Source: Candidatus Woesearchaeota archaeon (GTDB taxonomy: Archaea > Nanobdellota > Nanobdellia > Woesearchaeales > UBA10216). From it: DNA of 22,353 bases. The notes under the pieces are model-generated. The model was not told the DNA's origin. It worked only from the letters and a program-made list of their open reading frames with translations, and did not search any database. The stretch lies in contig JACPBT010000078.1 of NCBI GenBank assembly GCA_016180145.1, positions 1-22,353 of the forward strand. Reading direction: 5' to 3'. This document shows, one piece after another, positions 1 to 5,861 of the stretch. Made by a program: the position numbers and the translations under genes. Numbering within the stretch: position 1 is the stretch's first letter; each line of letters begins with the position of its first letter.

Positions 1-593
1 TTGGTGCTAGTGAGAAGTCTGGTGCTGGTATGCGGGTTGCTGAGGTTAAGCCTGCTGCGTCTATGCCTAAGCCTGTTGTGAAGTCTGCTGGTGCGGTTTA
101 CAAGTATTTGTCTATTATGAGGCAGGGTACTGATGCTATTGTTAAGGCTGATGTTAGTTTCAGGGTTGAGAAGGCGTGGTTTGCGTCTAATAATTTTGAT
201 TCTGAAAAAGTTTCGTTGCAGAGGTATCATGCTGGTTCGTGGTCTTTGTTGCCTACGAGCATGGTTGGTGAGGATGCTGTGTTTTATCATTATAGGGCTG
301 AGACTCCGGGCTTTTCAATTTTTGCGATTACCGGTGTGGTTAAGGAGGTGCGGCTTGAGAAGTCTTCGGCAGTATCTTTGTCTGCTCCTGATGTGAAGAC
401 TGTTTCAGAAGGGGTTGTGCCTGAGAGTGTGGATGCTGCTGTGCCTGTTTCCGGTGGTGTGGCTGTTACTGGTAGTGTGGTTGGCGTTCCTGTGAGGGCT
501 AATCCGTTTGTTGGTTTGTTAATAGTTTTGGCATTGGTGCTTGCAGGGGTTTTTGGTTGGAGGCGTTACAAGTCTGCCCGCCGCGGGAGGTAG
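1..593 (+). CDS. PGF-pre-PGF domain surface protein, C-terminal part (5' truncated by window)
   Basis: The reading frame is open from the first complete codon at position 3, so the gene begins before the window; the first internal ATG is at 30. The region around residues 20-105 of the visible part resembles the PGF-pre-PGF domain of archaeal cell-surface proteins: aromatic and beta-rich, with RVEKAWFASNNFD, a central SWSLLPT stretch and a closing PGFSIFAITG. A Ser/Val/Pro-rich linker follows, then one hydrophobic helix (NPFVGLLIVLALVLAGVFGW) and a basic tail RRYKSARRGR, the usual membrane anchor with the tail in the cytoplasm. The protein is therefore probably displayed on the outer face of the cell; its ligand is unknown. 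It is the first visible gene of a run of envelope genes on this strand. Family assignment is by recognition of the motif and architecture. Confidence 0.75.
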   Translation, partial: GASEKSGAGMRVAEVKPAASMPKPVVKSAGAVYKYLSIMRQGTDAIVKADVSFRVEKAWFASNNFDSEKVSLQRYHAGSWSLLPTSMVGEDAVFYHYRAETPGFSIFAITGVVKEVRLEKSSAVSLSAPDVKTVSEGVVPESVDAAVPVSGGVAVTGSVVGVPVRANPFVGLLIVLALVLAGVFGWRRYKSARRGR

Positions 594-598
594 TTGGC

Positions 599-682
599 AT
601 GAAAGATAACGCTTGTCACGGTTGTTTCCGTGCTGGCAGCAGCGTTTATGACTGTAAGTACAGCGGGCTGTAAGCCCGCGTA
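599..682 (+). pseudogene. Tiny lipoprotein leader with disrupted start frame
   Basis: A good Shine-Dalgarno (GGGAGG, 585-590) lies 8 nt before ATG 599. In the ATG's own frame it encodes 24 residues (MKDNACHGCF..., stop 671-673). The adjacent frame, open from 603 to the TAA at 680-682, reads like a lipoprotein signal peptide: Lys, a hydrophobic core TLVTVVSVLAAAF, lipobox STAGC, then KPA and stop. Removing one A from the ATGAAAG start would join that ATG to this frame and give a lipoprotein of about 27 residues. So this is either a decayed or frame-shifted mini-lipoprotein, or a genuine 24-residue ORF. The next two full genes also encode lipoproteins. Reading and repair are inference. Confidence 0.35.
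659..679 (+). promoter_or_regulatory. Two mutually exclusive hairpins before the 709 gene
   Basis: Two perfect stems share bases: TACAG/CTGTA (659-663 with 668-672, loop CGGG) and GCGGGC/GCCCGC (663-668 with 674-679, loop TGTAA). Only one can form at a time. They lie about 20 nt before the Shine-Dalgarno-like GGGTGGT (696-702) of the next gene and overlap the end of the tiny ORF. A regulatory role is inference. Confidence 0.35.
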
Positions 683-708
683 ATAAATTAATCGGGGGTG
701 GTAGGCAT

Positions 709-987
709 ATGACTTGTGACAGTTGCATGCATATTCATATGCATAATGTAAGGGAAAATTATTCATCCACTGAGGATTTATTTAAGGCAGGCAGCGCTGC
801 ATTGAAGGTTGAGGGAACAGAGGATTGGGAGCTTTTTTTTAATTTCTGGCTTTCCTGCCTCAGCGCAAATCTTAGTTTAAGGCGTCCTGATGAGGATGCT
901 TATGGCGTGCAGCTATTCACTCTTTTTGGGGCAGCGCAGGAAGACGACGCTGCCCTTAAAAGGCCGGATGAGGAGGTGCTTGAATGA
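709..987 (+). CDS. Small acidic protein of unknown function
   Basis: This is a 92-residue protein that I do not recognise. The start ATG at 709 has a purine-rich GGGTGGT 6 nt upstream; in-frame ATGs at 727 and 739 are alternatives. The N-terminus is rich in Cys and His (CDSCMHIHMHN), which could bind a metal if the upstream start is right. The middle has an aromatic helix-like segment (DWELFFNFWLSCL). The C-terminal half carries an imperfect internal repeat, LRRPDEDAYG and LKRPDEEVLE, about 35 residues apart. There is no signal peptide, so it is probably cytoplasmic. The last codons overlap the next gene by ATGA (984-987), which implies translational coupling with the lipoprotein downstream. 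Confidence 0.6.
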   Translation: MTCDSCMHIHMHNVRENYSSTEDLFKAGSAALKVEGTEDWELFFNFWLSCLSANLSLRRPDEDAYGVQLFTLFGAAQEDDAALKRPDEEVLE

Positions 988-1898
988 GGTCAAATTACGT
1001 AGTAACAGGTGCAGTTGTGGCTGGTTTGCTGTTGGCATCCTGTAGTCCTAAGATGGCTCCCACACCTACTCCCAATGCAACTTTTCAGGCTCGCTTAACT
1101 TTAGATTCAATTATGAGAACAGAACAGGGGGCTGAAGTTGTCAGATGTTCAAGTGAGAAGGATGAGGCTATTGTTCCAACCGTCCGCATTTCCGGCGCGG
1201 ATTATAAGCTAACTTGGGCATCTGTGCCAATTTCAGATGGCATTGGAGATTATTCTGCAAAAATATCCGGCGGAAGTATCAGGCTTACACCTTTTACGTT
1301 TGACTGCATTGACGCATTTTGGGATAATGAGTATTCGCAGGTTATTGCTTTTGGCCATGATGCAAGCCTCTTTCCTTCAAAACTCGCAGCTCTGGCACCG
1401 GCTGTAGGCACTTCTGAGCACAAGTTTGATGCAGCAAGCATCTTTCACCCTGGTCATATTAAAAGTGTGTTAACCGCTTACGGTGTCGTGGATACGCCTC
1501 GCAATCCCCAGCCTGCACTTCAGAAGGATTTTTTGGTTGTTACTGCAGCAAGCAATATTAGTGAGCTTATTGCTGAGGCAACCCCTGCAGGGGGTAAGGC
1601 TCCTCCTTACATTCCTGTAGCGTTTCTTGTTGATAGGGGTTCATGGCAGAGTTCTTCAGGGCAGCTTACTGTTGTTTCTTACATGGTGCTTGGCACTCAG
1701 GGCCAGCCTGTGCTGCCTCGCCTTGTTGAAACGCAGCCGAGAGAGTTTCAGTCAATAGTAAGCTCTGCAGCCCTGCAGTTGGAATATCAGCTTGACATTG
1801 ATGGTCAGCTAACGCCTCACTCAATCCCTTTTAATGATTTTTTTGCACAGCAGCCGTTATTTAACGCTGTGCGTTTTGGAGAATACTTCATTAAATAG
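984..1898 (+). CDS. Lipoprotein of unknown function
   Basis: The 304-residue product starts with a lipoprotein signal: MRSNY, a hydrophobic core VVTGAVVAGLLLA, then lipobox LLASC with the modified Cys at residue 20. A short Pro/Thr linker (SPKMAPTPTPN) follows, then a mixed alpha/beta body with no motif that I recognise. Two Cys in the body (in VVRCSSEK and FDCIDAF) could pair outside the membrane. The mature protein should be tethered to the outer face of the membrane. The start overlaps the preceding gene by 4 nt, and the next lipoprotein gene begins 14 nt after the stop, so the three are very likely co-transcribed. Function cannot be assigned from sequence. Confidence 0.7.
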   Translation: MRSNYVVTGAVVAGLLLASCSPKMAPTPTPNATFQARLTLDSIMRTEQGAEVVRCSSEKDEAIVPTVRISGADYKLTWASVPISDGIGDYSAKISGGSIRLTPFTFDCIDAFWDNEYSQVIAFGHDASLFPSKLAALAPAVGTSEHKFDAASIFHPGHIKSVLTAYGVVDTPRNPQPALQKDFLVVTAASNISELIAEATPAGGKAPPYIPVAFLVDRGSWQSSSGQLTVVSYMVLGTQGQPVLPRLVETQPREFQSIVSSAALQLEYQLDIDGQLTPHSIPFNDFFAQQPLFNAVRFGEYFIK

Positions 1899-1912
1899 CG
1901 AGGTGGGCACGT

Positions 1913-2821
1913 ATGAAAATTAATTCGCTTTTGTTGTTGTTTTCGCTTGCAGTTTTAATTCTGCTTGTCGCAGGCTGCGTTAAAGCACCGCCTACAGCGC
2001 CTCTTACTGAGCGCCAGCAGGCTGAGGTGGACGCGGTAACTGCAAAAGAAATAGACGAGGTTCTGCGTCCTGAAAACGGAATGCAAAAAACTGTTGAAAT
2101 ATCCTCAGCAGGCTTCAATCCGGCTGCTGTGAAGATTAATGTTGGAGATACAGTAACGTGGATTAACAAGGACTCTGTTGCCCACTGGCCTGCTTCAGCG
2201 CAGCATCCAACTCATACAGTCTATCCTGAAGCAGGAGGCTGCATTGGCAGCAGGTTTGATGCCTGCCGCGAATTGGCAGAAGGCGAGAGTTTCTCATTCA
2301 CGTTCAGCCATGCAGGCGAGTGGAAATACCATGACCACCTGAACTGCTGCACGGATTCAAGGTTTTTCGGGACTGTAATTGTGGGTGAGGAAGAAGTTGG
2401 CGAGTCTTACCAGGAGCCGGCGAAGGAGGCTGCTAAGTCTGCTGCTTCAGTTGTTTTGAAATCTGCACCAAAAATTGCTGCATTAGGCATTAAATTTTCA
2501 GTGTCTTGGGGCATTGCCAGTGAGTCAGCTATGACATCACATACGGCTGTTCATTACGGCAGGCAAAGCGTTCCCGATCCCAAAGCGCCCTCTGACTATC
2601 CTTTTGCGTCGCACATATTTTGCAGTGCTACTCCATGCAAAATCCCTAACGAATTTCAAACGCCAATAACAATACATGAGGAGGGAATATACTACTACCG
2701 TGCCCATACGATAATCAACGGAAATAACTTCTGGTCTGATGAAGTGGCCATTAACGTGAGCAGCGCTCCGGAAGTGGTGAGCATGGTTACGCGCCCTTCG
2801 GGTGGCGGCGGAGGGTATTGA
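1913..2821 (+). CDS. Cupredoxin-like domain lipoprotein
   Basis: The 302-residue protein has a signal peptide with lipobox LVAGC (Cys22). Residues about 58-157 form a cupredoxin-type beta fold: a VEISSAGFNPAAVKINVGDTV strand pair, then HWPAS with His91, then the closing hairpin GEWKYHDHLN and GTVIV. In classical type-1 copper proteins the closing loop supplies Cys-His-Met. Here it reads YHDHLNCC, with no Cys at the usual ligand position, so a blue-copper site is doubtful; His91, His140 and His142 could still bind a metal. Cys110/Cys118 sit in an insertion typical of this archaeal and CPR-bacterial subfamily. Residues about 175-290 look like a fibronectin-type beta domain, and the tail is PSGGGGGY. 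A strong GAGGTGG Shine-Dalgarno lies at 1900-1906. Confidence 0.75.
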   Translation: MKINSLLLLFSLAVLILLVAGCVKAPPTAPLTERQQAEVDAVTAKEIDEVLRPENGMQKTVEISSAGFNPAAVKINVGDTVTWINKDSVAHWPASAQHPTHTVYPEAGGCIGSRFDACRELAEGESFSFTFSHAGEWKYHDHLNCCTDSRFFGTVIVGEEEVGESYQEPAKEAAKSAASVVLKSAPKIAALGIKFSVSWGIASESAMTSHTAVHYGRQSVPDPKAPSDYPFASHIFCSATPCKIPNEFQTPITIHEEGIYYYRAHTIINGNNFWSDEVAINVSSAPEVVSMVTRPSGGGGGY

Positions 2822-2859
2822 GGCGGTCTGAGTTGTCGACGTTTGAAGCTAGGCAGAAA

Positions 2860-2864
2860 TTTTT
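2860..2864 (+). terminator. Possible T-tract terminator of the envelope operon
   Basis: A run of five T lies about 40 nt after the cupredoxin gene and just before the next promoter. Archaeal termination commonly uses T tracts without a hairpin. The tract is short, so support is weak. Confidence 0.25.
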
Positions 2865-2866
2865 GG

Positions 2867-2880
2867 ATGTGCTTGCACAT
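2867..2880. promoter_or_regulatory. Palindromic operator candidate (ATGTGC-TT-GCACAT)
   Basis: This is a perfect 6+6 bp inverted repeat with a 2-bp spacer, ending about 11 bp upstream of the TATA-like element of the following regulator gene. Such a position suits a DNA-binding protein that controls promoter access. Autoregulation by the wHTH protein encoded just downstream is inference. Confidence 0.4.
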
Positions 2881-2889
2881 GAGTGAGAA

Positions 2890-2902
2890 ACATATTTATA
2901 TC
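2890..2902 (+). promoter_or_regulatory. Archaeal TATA-box promoter, probably giving a leaderless mRNA
   Basis: The element ACATATTTATATC, preceded by a purine-rich GTGAGAAA that can serve as BRE, is centred about 27 nt before ATG 2924. Archaeal transcription starts roughly 25-27 nt after the TATA centre, so the RNA would begin at or next to that ATG. This is the main reason for choosing 2924 over the upstream in-frame ATGs at 2843, 2879 and 2903. Confidence 0.6.
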
Positions 2903-2923
2903 ATGCAAACCGTATCCCGCCAC

Positions 2924-3835
2924 ATGAAGCATCTTATGTTAGCATATGTTGCTGTAGCAGCTTTAGTTGCGGCTTTGCTTCTCCCTTTAACCGCATCTGC
3001 AGAGGTGCAAAGCTATTCTGCGCAGTATGTTGTCATGGATGGCGAAGTTTCTGTCAACATTGCAATTGGCCTTGGCGGAAACGTGTCGCGCTTTGAGTGG
3101 CTTGTTCCTGAAGATGCAGAATCCCTTGATAGCAGTCCTGCATACTCTGAGATTGTAGAGTTGGAAGATTCAAGAAAGGTTGAATTTAGCGGCAGTCTTC
3201 CGTCTGTTATAAGCATCAGTTACAGCACTGCATTGCTGCTCCAGCACGCAGGCGGCACCAGCTTCTTCATTGCAGACCTTCCGGCAACTGGCGCAAACGA
3301 TGTATCAGTGTCAGTCACACTGCCAGAAGGCGCTGCGCTCAAGCACAGTGTTGATTCGCCTGTCAGCTCATTTGTGCCCCAGACCGGGAGAGTGAGTACC
3401 GATGGCAAGAGGATTATTGTCAGTTGGGATGAGGCTGATTTTGTTAATGGTAATTCCATTCTTGTAATGTATAACACTGGCGCTGAAAATGGAGTGTTGC
3501 TGCCTTTGCTTGTCCTTTCATTCTTAGTGGTGGTTGTGTTGTCAATATTTCTTTACAGGCGCAGGGCAGAAAAGCCATTAGCAGACAGTGCCGATGCTGT
3601 TGATGACGTGTCTGCTTTGACTAAGAATCTTTTTGAGGAGGAGAGGAAGATTGTTGAGCTTCTCGTGGCTGCAAAGGATGCAGAGCTTTGGCAGAAACAG
3701 ATTGAAATAAGCACAGGCTTTTCTAAGGTTACACTCTCTCGCAAGCTGCGCAGCCTTGAACAGAAGGGGCTTATTGAAAAAATACCTTATGGGAATGCCA
3801 ACAAAATCAGGCTTCGTAAGGCTCAGGGTGCCTGA
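2924..3835 (+). CDS. Membrane-anchored winged-helix regulator
   Basis: The product is 303 residues from the chosen start. It has a signal peptide (1-26, ending PLTASA), an extracytoplasmic beta-rich domain (27-185), one transmembrane helix (about 191-211), the stop-transfer YRRRAEK, and a cytoplasmic C-terminal winged helix (about 237-300). The recognition helix reads SKVTLSRKLRSLEQKGLIEK. This layout, an outside sensor domain joined to an inside MarR/ArsR-like DNA-binding domain, is known from many archaeal membrane-bound regulators. Upstream in-frame ATGs exist from 2843, but they would add a stretch that includes the promoter and no signal peptide at the N-terminus. No target genes are evident; the palindrome at 2867 is a candidate site. 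Confidence 0.8.
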   Translation: MKHLMLAYVAVAALVAALLLPLTASAEVQSYSAQYVVMDGEVSVNIAIGLGGNVSRFEWLVPEDAESLDSSPAYSEIVELEDSRKVEFSGSLPSVISISYSTALLLQHAGGTSFFIADLPATGANDVSVSVTLPEGAALKHSVDSPVSSFVPQTGRVSTDGKRIIVSWDEADFVNGNSILVMYNTGAENGVLLPLLVLSFLVVVVLSIFLYRRRAEKPLADSADAVDDVSALTKNLFEEERKIVELLVAAKDAELWQKQIEISTGFSKVTLSRKLRSLEQKGLIEKIPYGNANKIRLRKAQGA

Positions 3836-3850
3836 TTTCATTTTGTTTCA
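3836..3850 (+). terminator. T-rich tract after the regulator gene
   Basis: The 15 nt directly after the stop codon contain 11 T, in groups of three, four and three. Together with the new TATA-like element at 3868 this suggests a transcript end. No hairpin is seen. Confidence 0.3.
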
Positions 3851-3865
3851 GGTTGTTCCGCATGT

Positions 3866-3880
3866 TAATTAAATACTTAT
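3866..3880 (+). promoter_or_regulatory. TATA-like promoter and Shine-Dalgarno of the DUF5667-like gene
   Basis: An AT-rich element with core TTAAATAC (3869-3876) predicts a start near 3899. GAGGTGG at 3914-3920 then lies 5 nt before ATG 3926. A leadered transcript with a strong ribosome site contrasts with the leaderless gene upstream. Confidence 0.45.
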
Positions 3881-4049
3881 CTTCCTTTCCTGTTTTCAGA
3901 ATTCAAAATCAGCGAGGTGGTTTTTATGGCTAAATTGAAAAAACAGGCGTTGTTTGCAGTTGCTGCGTTGTTTGCAGTTTTGCTTGCATTTTCCGCAGCT
4001 GCCGTTTCAGGCAAGTCACCGGATGATATTGTGTTTGAGTTTGATGATG

Positions 4050-5222
4050 ATGTTTTTTGACAGGCTGTTTGACAGGGTTGGCTTGGCAATGGCGTTTGGC
4101 AGTGAAGCTAAGGCAGATAGGGCTATGATGGTTGCTAAAGAAAGGCTTGCTGAAACAGAGAAAATGATGGCTTCCAATAAGCTTGGTGCTGCTGGCATTG
4201 CTCAGGCAGGGCATGGTGATGCCTTGGAGGTTGTCAGGCACTCTCTTAGGAGGATGCGCAGTGACAACCCTGACGCTTCGCTTGAGAGTCAGATTGAGTT
4301 TGAAGCCGAGCTTGAGGAGCATGAGATTGAAATCAATCACGTCAGGGATGGCTTGAAGTTGAGGCTTGAGTTGAAGGATGGCTTGTCAGAAAGCCAGCTT
4401 TCTGTTATTGATTCGCTTATTAGTCTTTTGCAGAACCAGACTGGAAAGGTAAAGGCTGATATTGAAGGCGAGAAGGACCGGCTTAAGTTGAAGATTAAGA
4501 GCAGTGAAGGAAAGTCTGAGGTTGAGTTTGAAGCTGAAATCAGGGGCTTGGAGGAGAAAGCCGGGCTTGTTGGGTTGAGAAGGGAAAGGGCTGTGGAGCA
4601 GATTGATGAGGCGCTTGAAGAAATTGCAGAAGCTAAGGACATGATGTTCGGAAGAAACCTGTCCAATCTTACAGGTGGGGCGGCTATTGCTGAGCTTGTT
4701 TCACAGGCTGAAATGAAAATTGCAGATGCGAGGGCTGCGTTTAGTGATGGCAGGTTTGGTGAGGCGTTTGGACTTGCAGAGTCTGCTGAGCAGCTTGCTA
4801 AAAATGCAAAAAGGCAGCTTGAGCGCGCTATCTCAGTCAGTGAGGATTCTTCTGGAAGGAATGGGGTTGGTGACGAGAGGCTTGAGATAAAGGCAGAGCT
4901 TTTTAACTCAACTTCTGAGGTAAAGGTTGAGCTTAGGTTCACGGCAGCTTCAACAGACCGGGTTGGGGCTATTAGTGAGTTGTTATCAAGGCTTAACCTT
5001 ACAAAGGAGGATATTAATCGTCTTTTGGATTTGGAGAATGAGACAGAAGATGAGCGCGACTTTAACAACAGGCTGAAAACAGAGATAAAGACCAAGGAGG
5101 GATTGGCATCAGTCCGCTTTGAGCTTGAATTTCCTTTAAACACTACCAGCCGCGCAGATATTGTTGACAGTATTTTCAGCAGGCTTTCCTCGTTGACAAA
5201 GGATGACCTTGAAAGGCGTTGA
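4050..5222 (+). CDS. Middle open segment of the broken DUF5667-like protein
   Basis: This is the longest uninterrupted frame of the disrupted gene. Automatic callers would start it at ATG 4050 or upstream at TTG 3954; neither yields a signal peptide, and neither has a Shine-Dalgarno. It holds the helical DUF5667-like region (residues about 1-80), a Glu/Lys-rich coiled-coil-prone centre and two of the beta-alpha modules (each ending in SRLNLTKEDINRLL or SRLSSLTKDDLER). It terminates in TGA inside the second copy of the 26-bp duplication. I regard it as part of the larger gene rather than a separate protein. Confidence 0.5.
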   Translation: MFFDRLFDRVGLAMAFGSEAKADRAMMVAKERLAETEKMMASNKLGAAGIAQAGHGDALEVVRHSLRRMRSDNPDASLESQIEFEAELEEHEIEINHVRDGLKLRLELKDGLSESQLSVIDSLISLLQNQTGKVKADIEGEKDRLKLKIKSSEGKSEVEFEAEIRGLEEKAGLVGLRRERAVEQIDEALEEIAEAKDMMFGRNLSNLTGGAAIAELVSQAEMKIADARAAFSDGRFGEAFGLAESAEQLAKNAKRQLERAISVSEDSSGRNGVGDERLEIKAELFNSTSEVKVELRFTAASTDRVGAISELLSRLNLTKEDINRLLDLENETEDERDFNNRLKTEIKTKEGLASVRFELEFPLNTTSRADIVDSIFSRLSSLTKDDLERR

Positions 5223-5242
5223 CAAAGGATGACCTTGAAAGG
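5191..5242 (+). repeat. Exact 26-bp tandem duplication causing a frameshift
   Basis: Two identical 26-bp units (5191-5216 and 5217-5242, each beginning CGTTGACAAAGG) abut directly. Because 26 is not a multiple of three, the second copy shifts the frame and creates the TGA at 5220-5222. The duplicated amino acids LTKDDLER appear in both frames, which identifies it as a recent duplication rather than ancient coding sequence. Confidence 0.9.
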
Positions 5243-5674
5243 GCTTTGGGTGCAGGGGAAAGGTTTGAGTTTGAGAGGAGGGACAAGCGGGAGATTGAGG
5301 TTGAGGTTGAAGACGGAATTGCCAAGGTAAAGGTTGAGGTTGGTCCTGGCAGGCTTAGGTTTAGCATGCCGTTTACCAACGAATCAGCAGTGTTTGCCGA
5401 GATATCTTCAATAGCCGGCATTCCAATAGCTGAGGTTATGTCTCTGGCTAAGGTGGAGTTTGAGGATGATGAAGATGAGGATGGTGAGCGCGACAGGAGG
5501 CGTGGCAGAGGTAGTGATGATAACAATACTGGCGATGATGACGATGAAAACGAGTCCCGTGGCAGAGAATCGGATGATGACGATGATGACCGCAATAAAG
5601 GCGAAAGGCGCGGCAGGGGAAGCGGCAATGGCAATGATGGTGGTAGTGGCAAAACCTCTCCGATACCTTTATAA
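5219..5674 (+). CDS. C-terminal open segment of the broken DUF5667-like protein
   Basis: The 151-codon frame can start at TTG 5219, which overlaps the upstream stop as TTGA, so coupled re-initiation is formally possible. It contains the third beta-alpha module (EIEVEVEDGIAKVKVEVG to AEVMSLAKVEFE), then about 70 residues of Asp, Glu, Arg, Gly and Asn (for example DDDENESRGRES) that should be disordered. No signal peptide or Shine-Dalgarno of its own is visible. Its first residues repeat the last residues of the preceding segment, so it is best read as the displaced C-terminus of that protein. The stop codon sits inside a TATA-like TTTATAAA (5668-5675). Confidence 0.5.
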   Translation: MTKDDLERALGAGERFEFERRDKREIEVEVEDGIAKVKVEVGPGRLRFSMPFTNESAVFAEISSIAGIPIAEVMSLAKVEFEDDEDEDGERDRRRGRGSDDNNTGDDDDENESRGRESDDDDDDRNKGERRGRGSGNGNDGGSGKTSPIPL

Positions 5675-5720
5675 ACAACTGCTTTCCTCCTCTTGTTCAG
5701 GCATTGTTGTTTCAATGTCC

Positions 5721-5764
5721 AAGCGTGTTTGCGCTTTTGATGCCTGAAAAGCCGGCCTTTTCAG
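5721..5764 (+). terminator. Two hairpins between the DUF5667-like gene and the ribosomal operon
   Basis: AAGCG (5721-5725) pairs with CGCTT (5732-5736), followed by TT. CTGAAAAG (5744-5751) pairs perfectly with CTTTTCAG (5757-5764) around a CCGGC loop. They may end the upstream transcript or, if transcribed from the TTTATAAA at 5668, lie in a long leader of the L3 operon. The role is undecided. Confidence 0.35.
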
Positions 5765-5787
5765 TACTGAGCTTTGCATGACGCTCT

Positions 5788-5800
5788 GGTTCTTATAAGG
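5788..5800 (+). promoter_or_regulatory. Candidate TATA box of the ribosomal-protein operon
   Basis: GGTTCTTATAAGG holds a TATA-like CTTATAA (5792-5798) and predicts a start near 5821, leaving a leader of about 41 nt before uL3. A modest GGAG (5845-5848) precedes the ATG by 13 nt. An alternative TTTATAAA lies at 5668-5675. Confidence 0.45.
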
Positions 5801-5861
5801 GTCTGGCATTAAAAGGCTTTTTTGAAGGCTGTGTTGTGGTATTTGGAGTAGTCTGTTAAAA

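Larger units (their letters stand above)
3926..5674 (+). pseudogene. Secreted DUF5667-like repeat protein, frame broken twice
   Basis: ATG 3926, with a strong Shine-Dalgarno, opens a signal peptide (MAKLKKQALFAVAALFAVLL, then AFSAAAVSG) and SPDDIVFEFDDDVF, but meets TGA at 4058. The sequence continues without loss in another frame as DRLFDRVGLAMAFGSEAKADRAM, the conserved start of DUF5667-like domains (large helical, often archaeal or actinobacterial). One T too many in the T6 run 4053-4058, or a +1 shift on TTT-TGA-C, explains the break. A second break at 5217-5222 comes from an exact 26-bp tandem duplication (5191-5242); removing one copy restores continuity through to the TAA at 5672. Intact, it would be a roughly 570-residue exported protein: a helical N-terminal half, three tandem beta-alpha modules (about 80 residues each), then a low-complexity Asp/Glu/Arg/Gly tail. 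It may be a pseudogene, a recoded gene or hold assembly errors. Confidence 0.65.

Noticed and set aside
4337..5143. 268-codon open frame on the minus strand
   Set aside because: It is the antisense shadow of the Glu/Lys-rich coding region; its Ser/Leu/Phe-rich composition follows from that, and it has no ribosome site or recognisable domain.
5500..5640. GAT/GAC triplet run as a microsatellite or CRISPR-like repeat
   Set aside because: It is the coding sequence of an Asp/Glu/Arg/Gly-rich disordered tail; the units are irregular and stay in frame.
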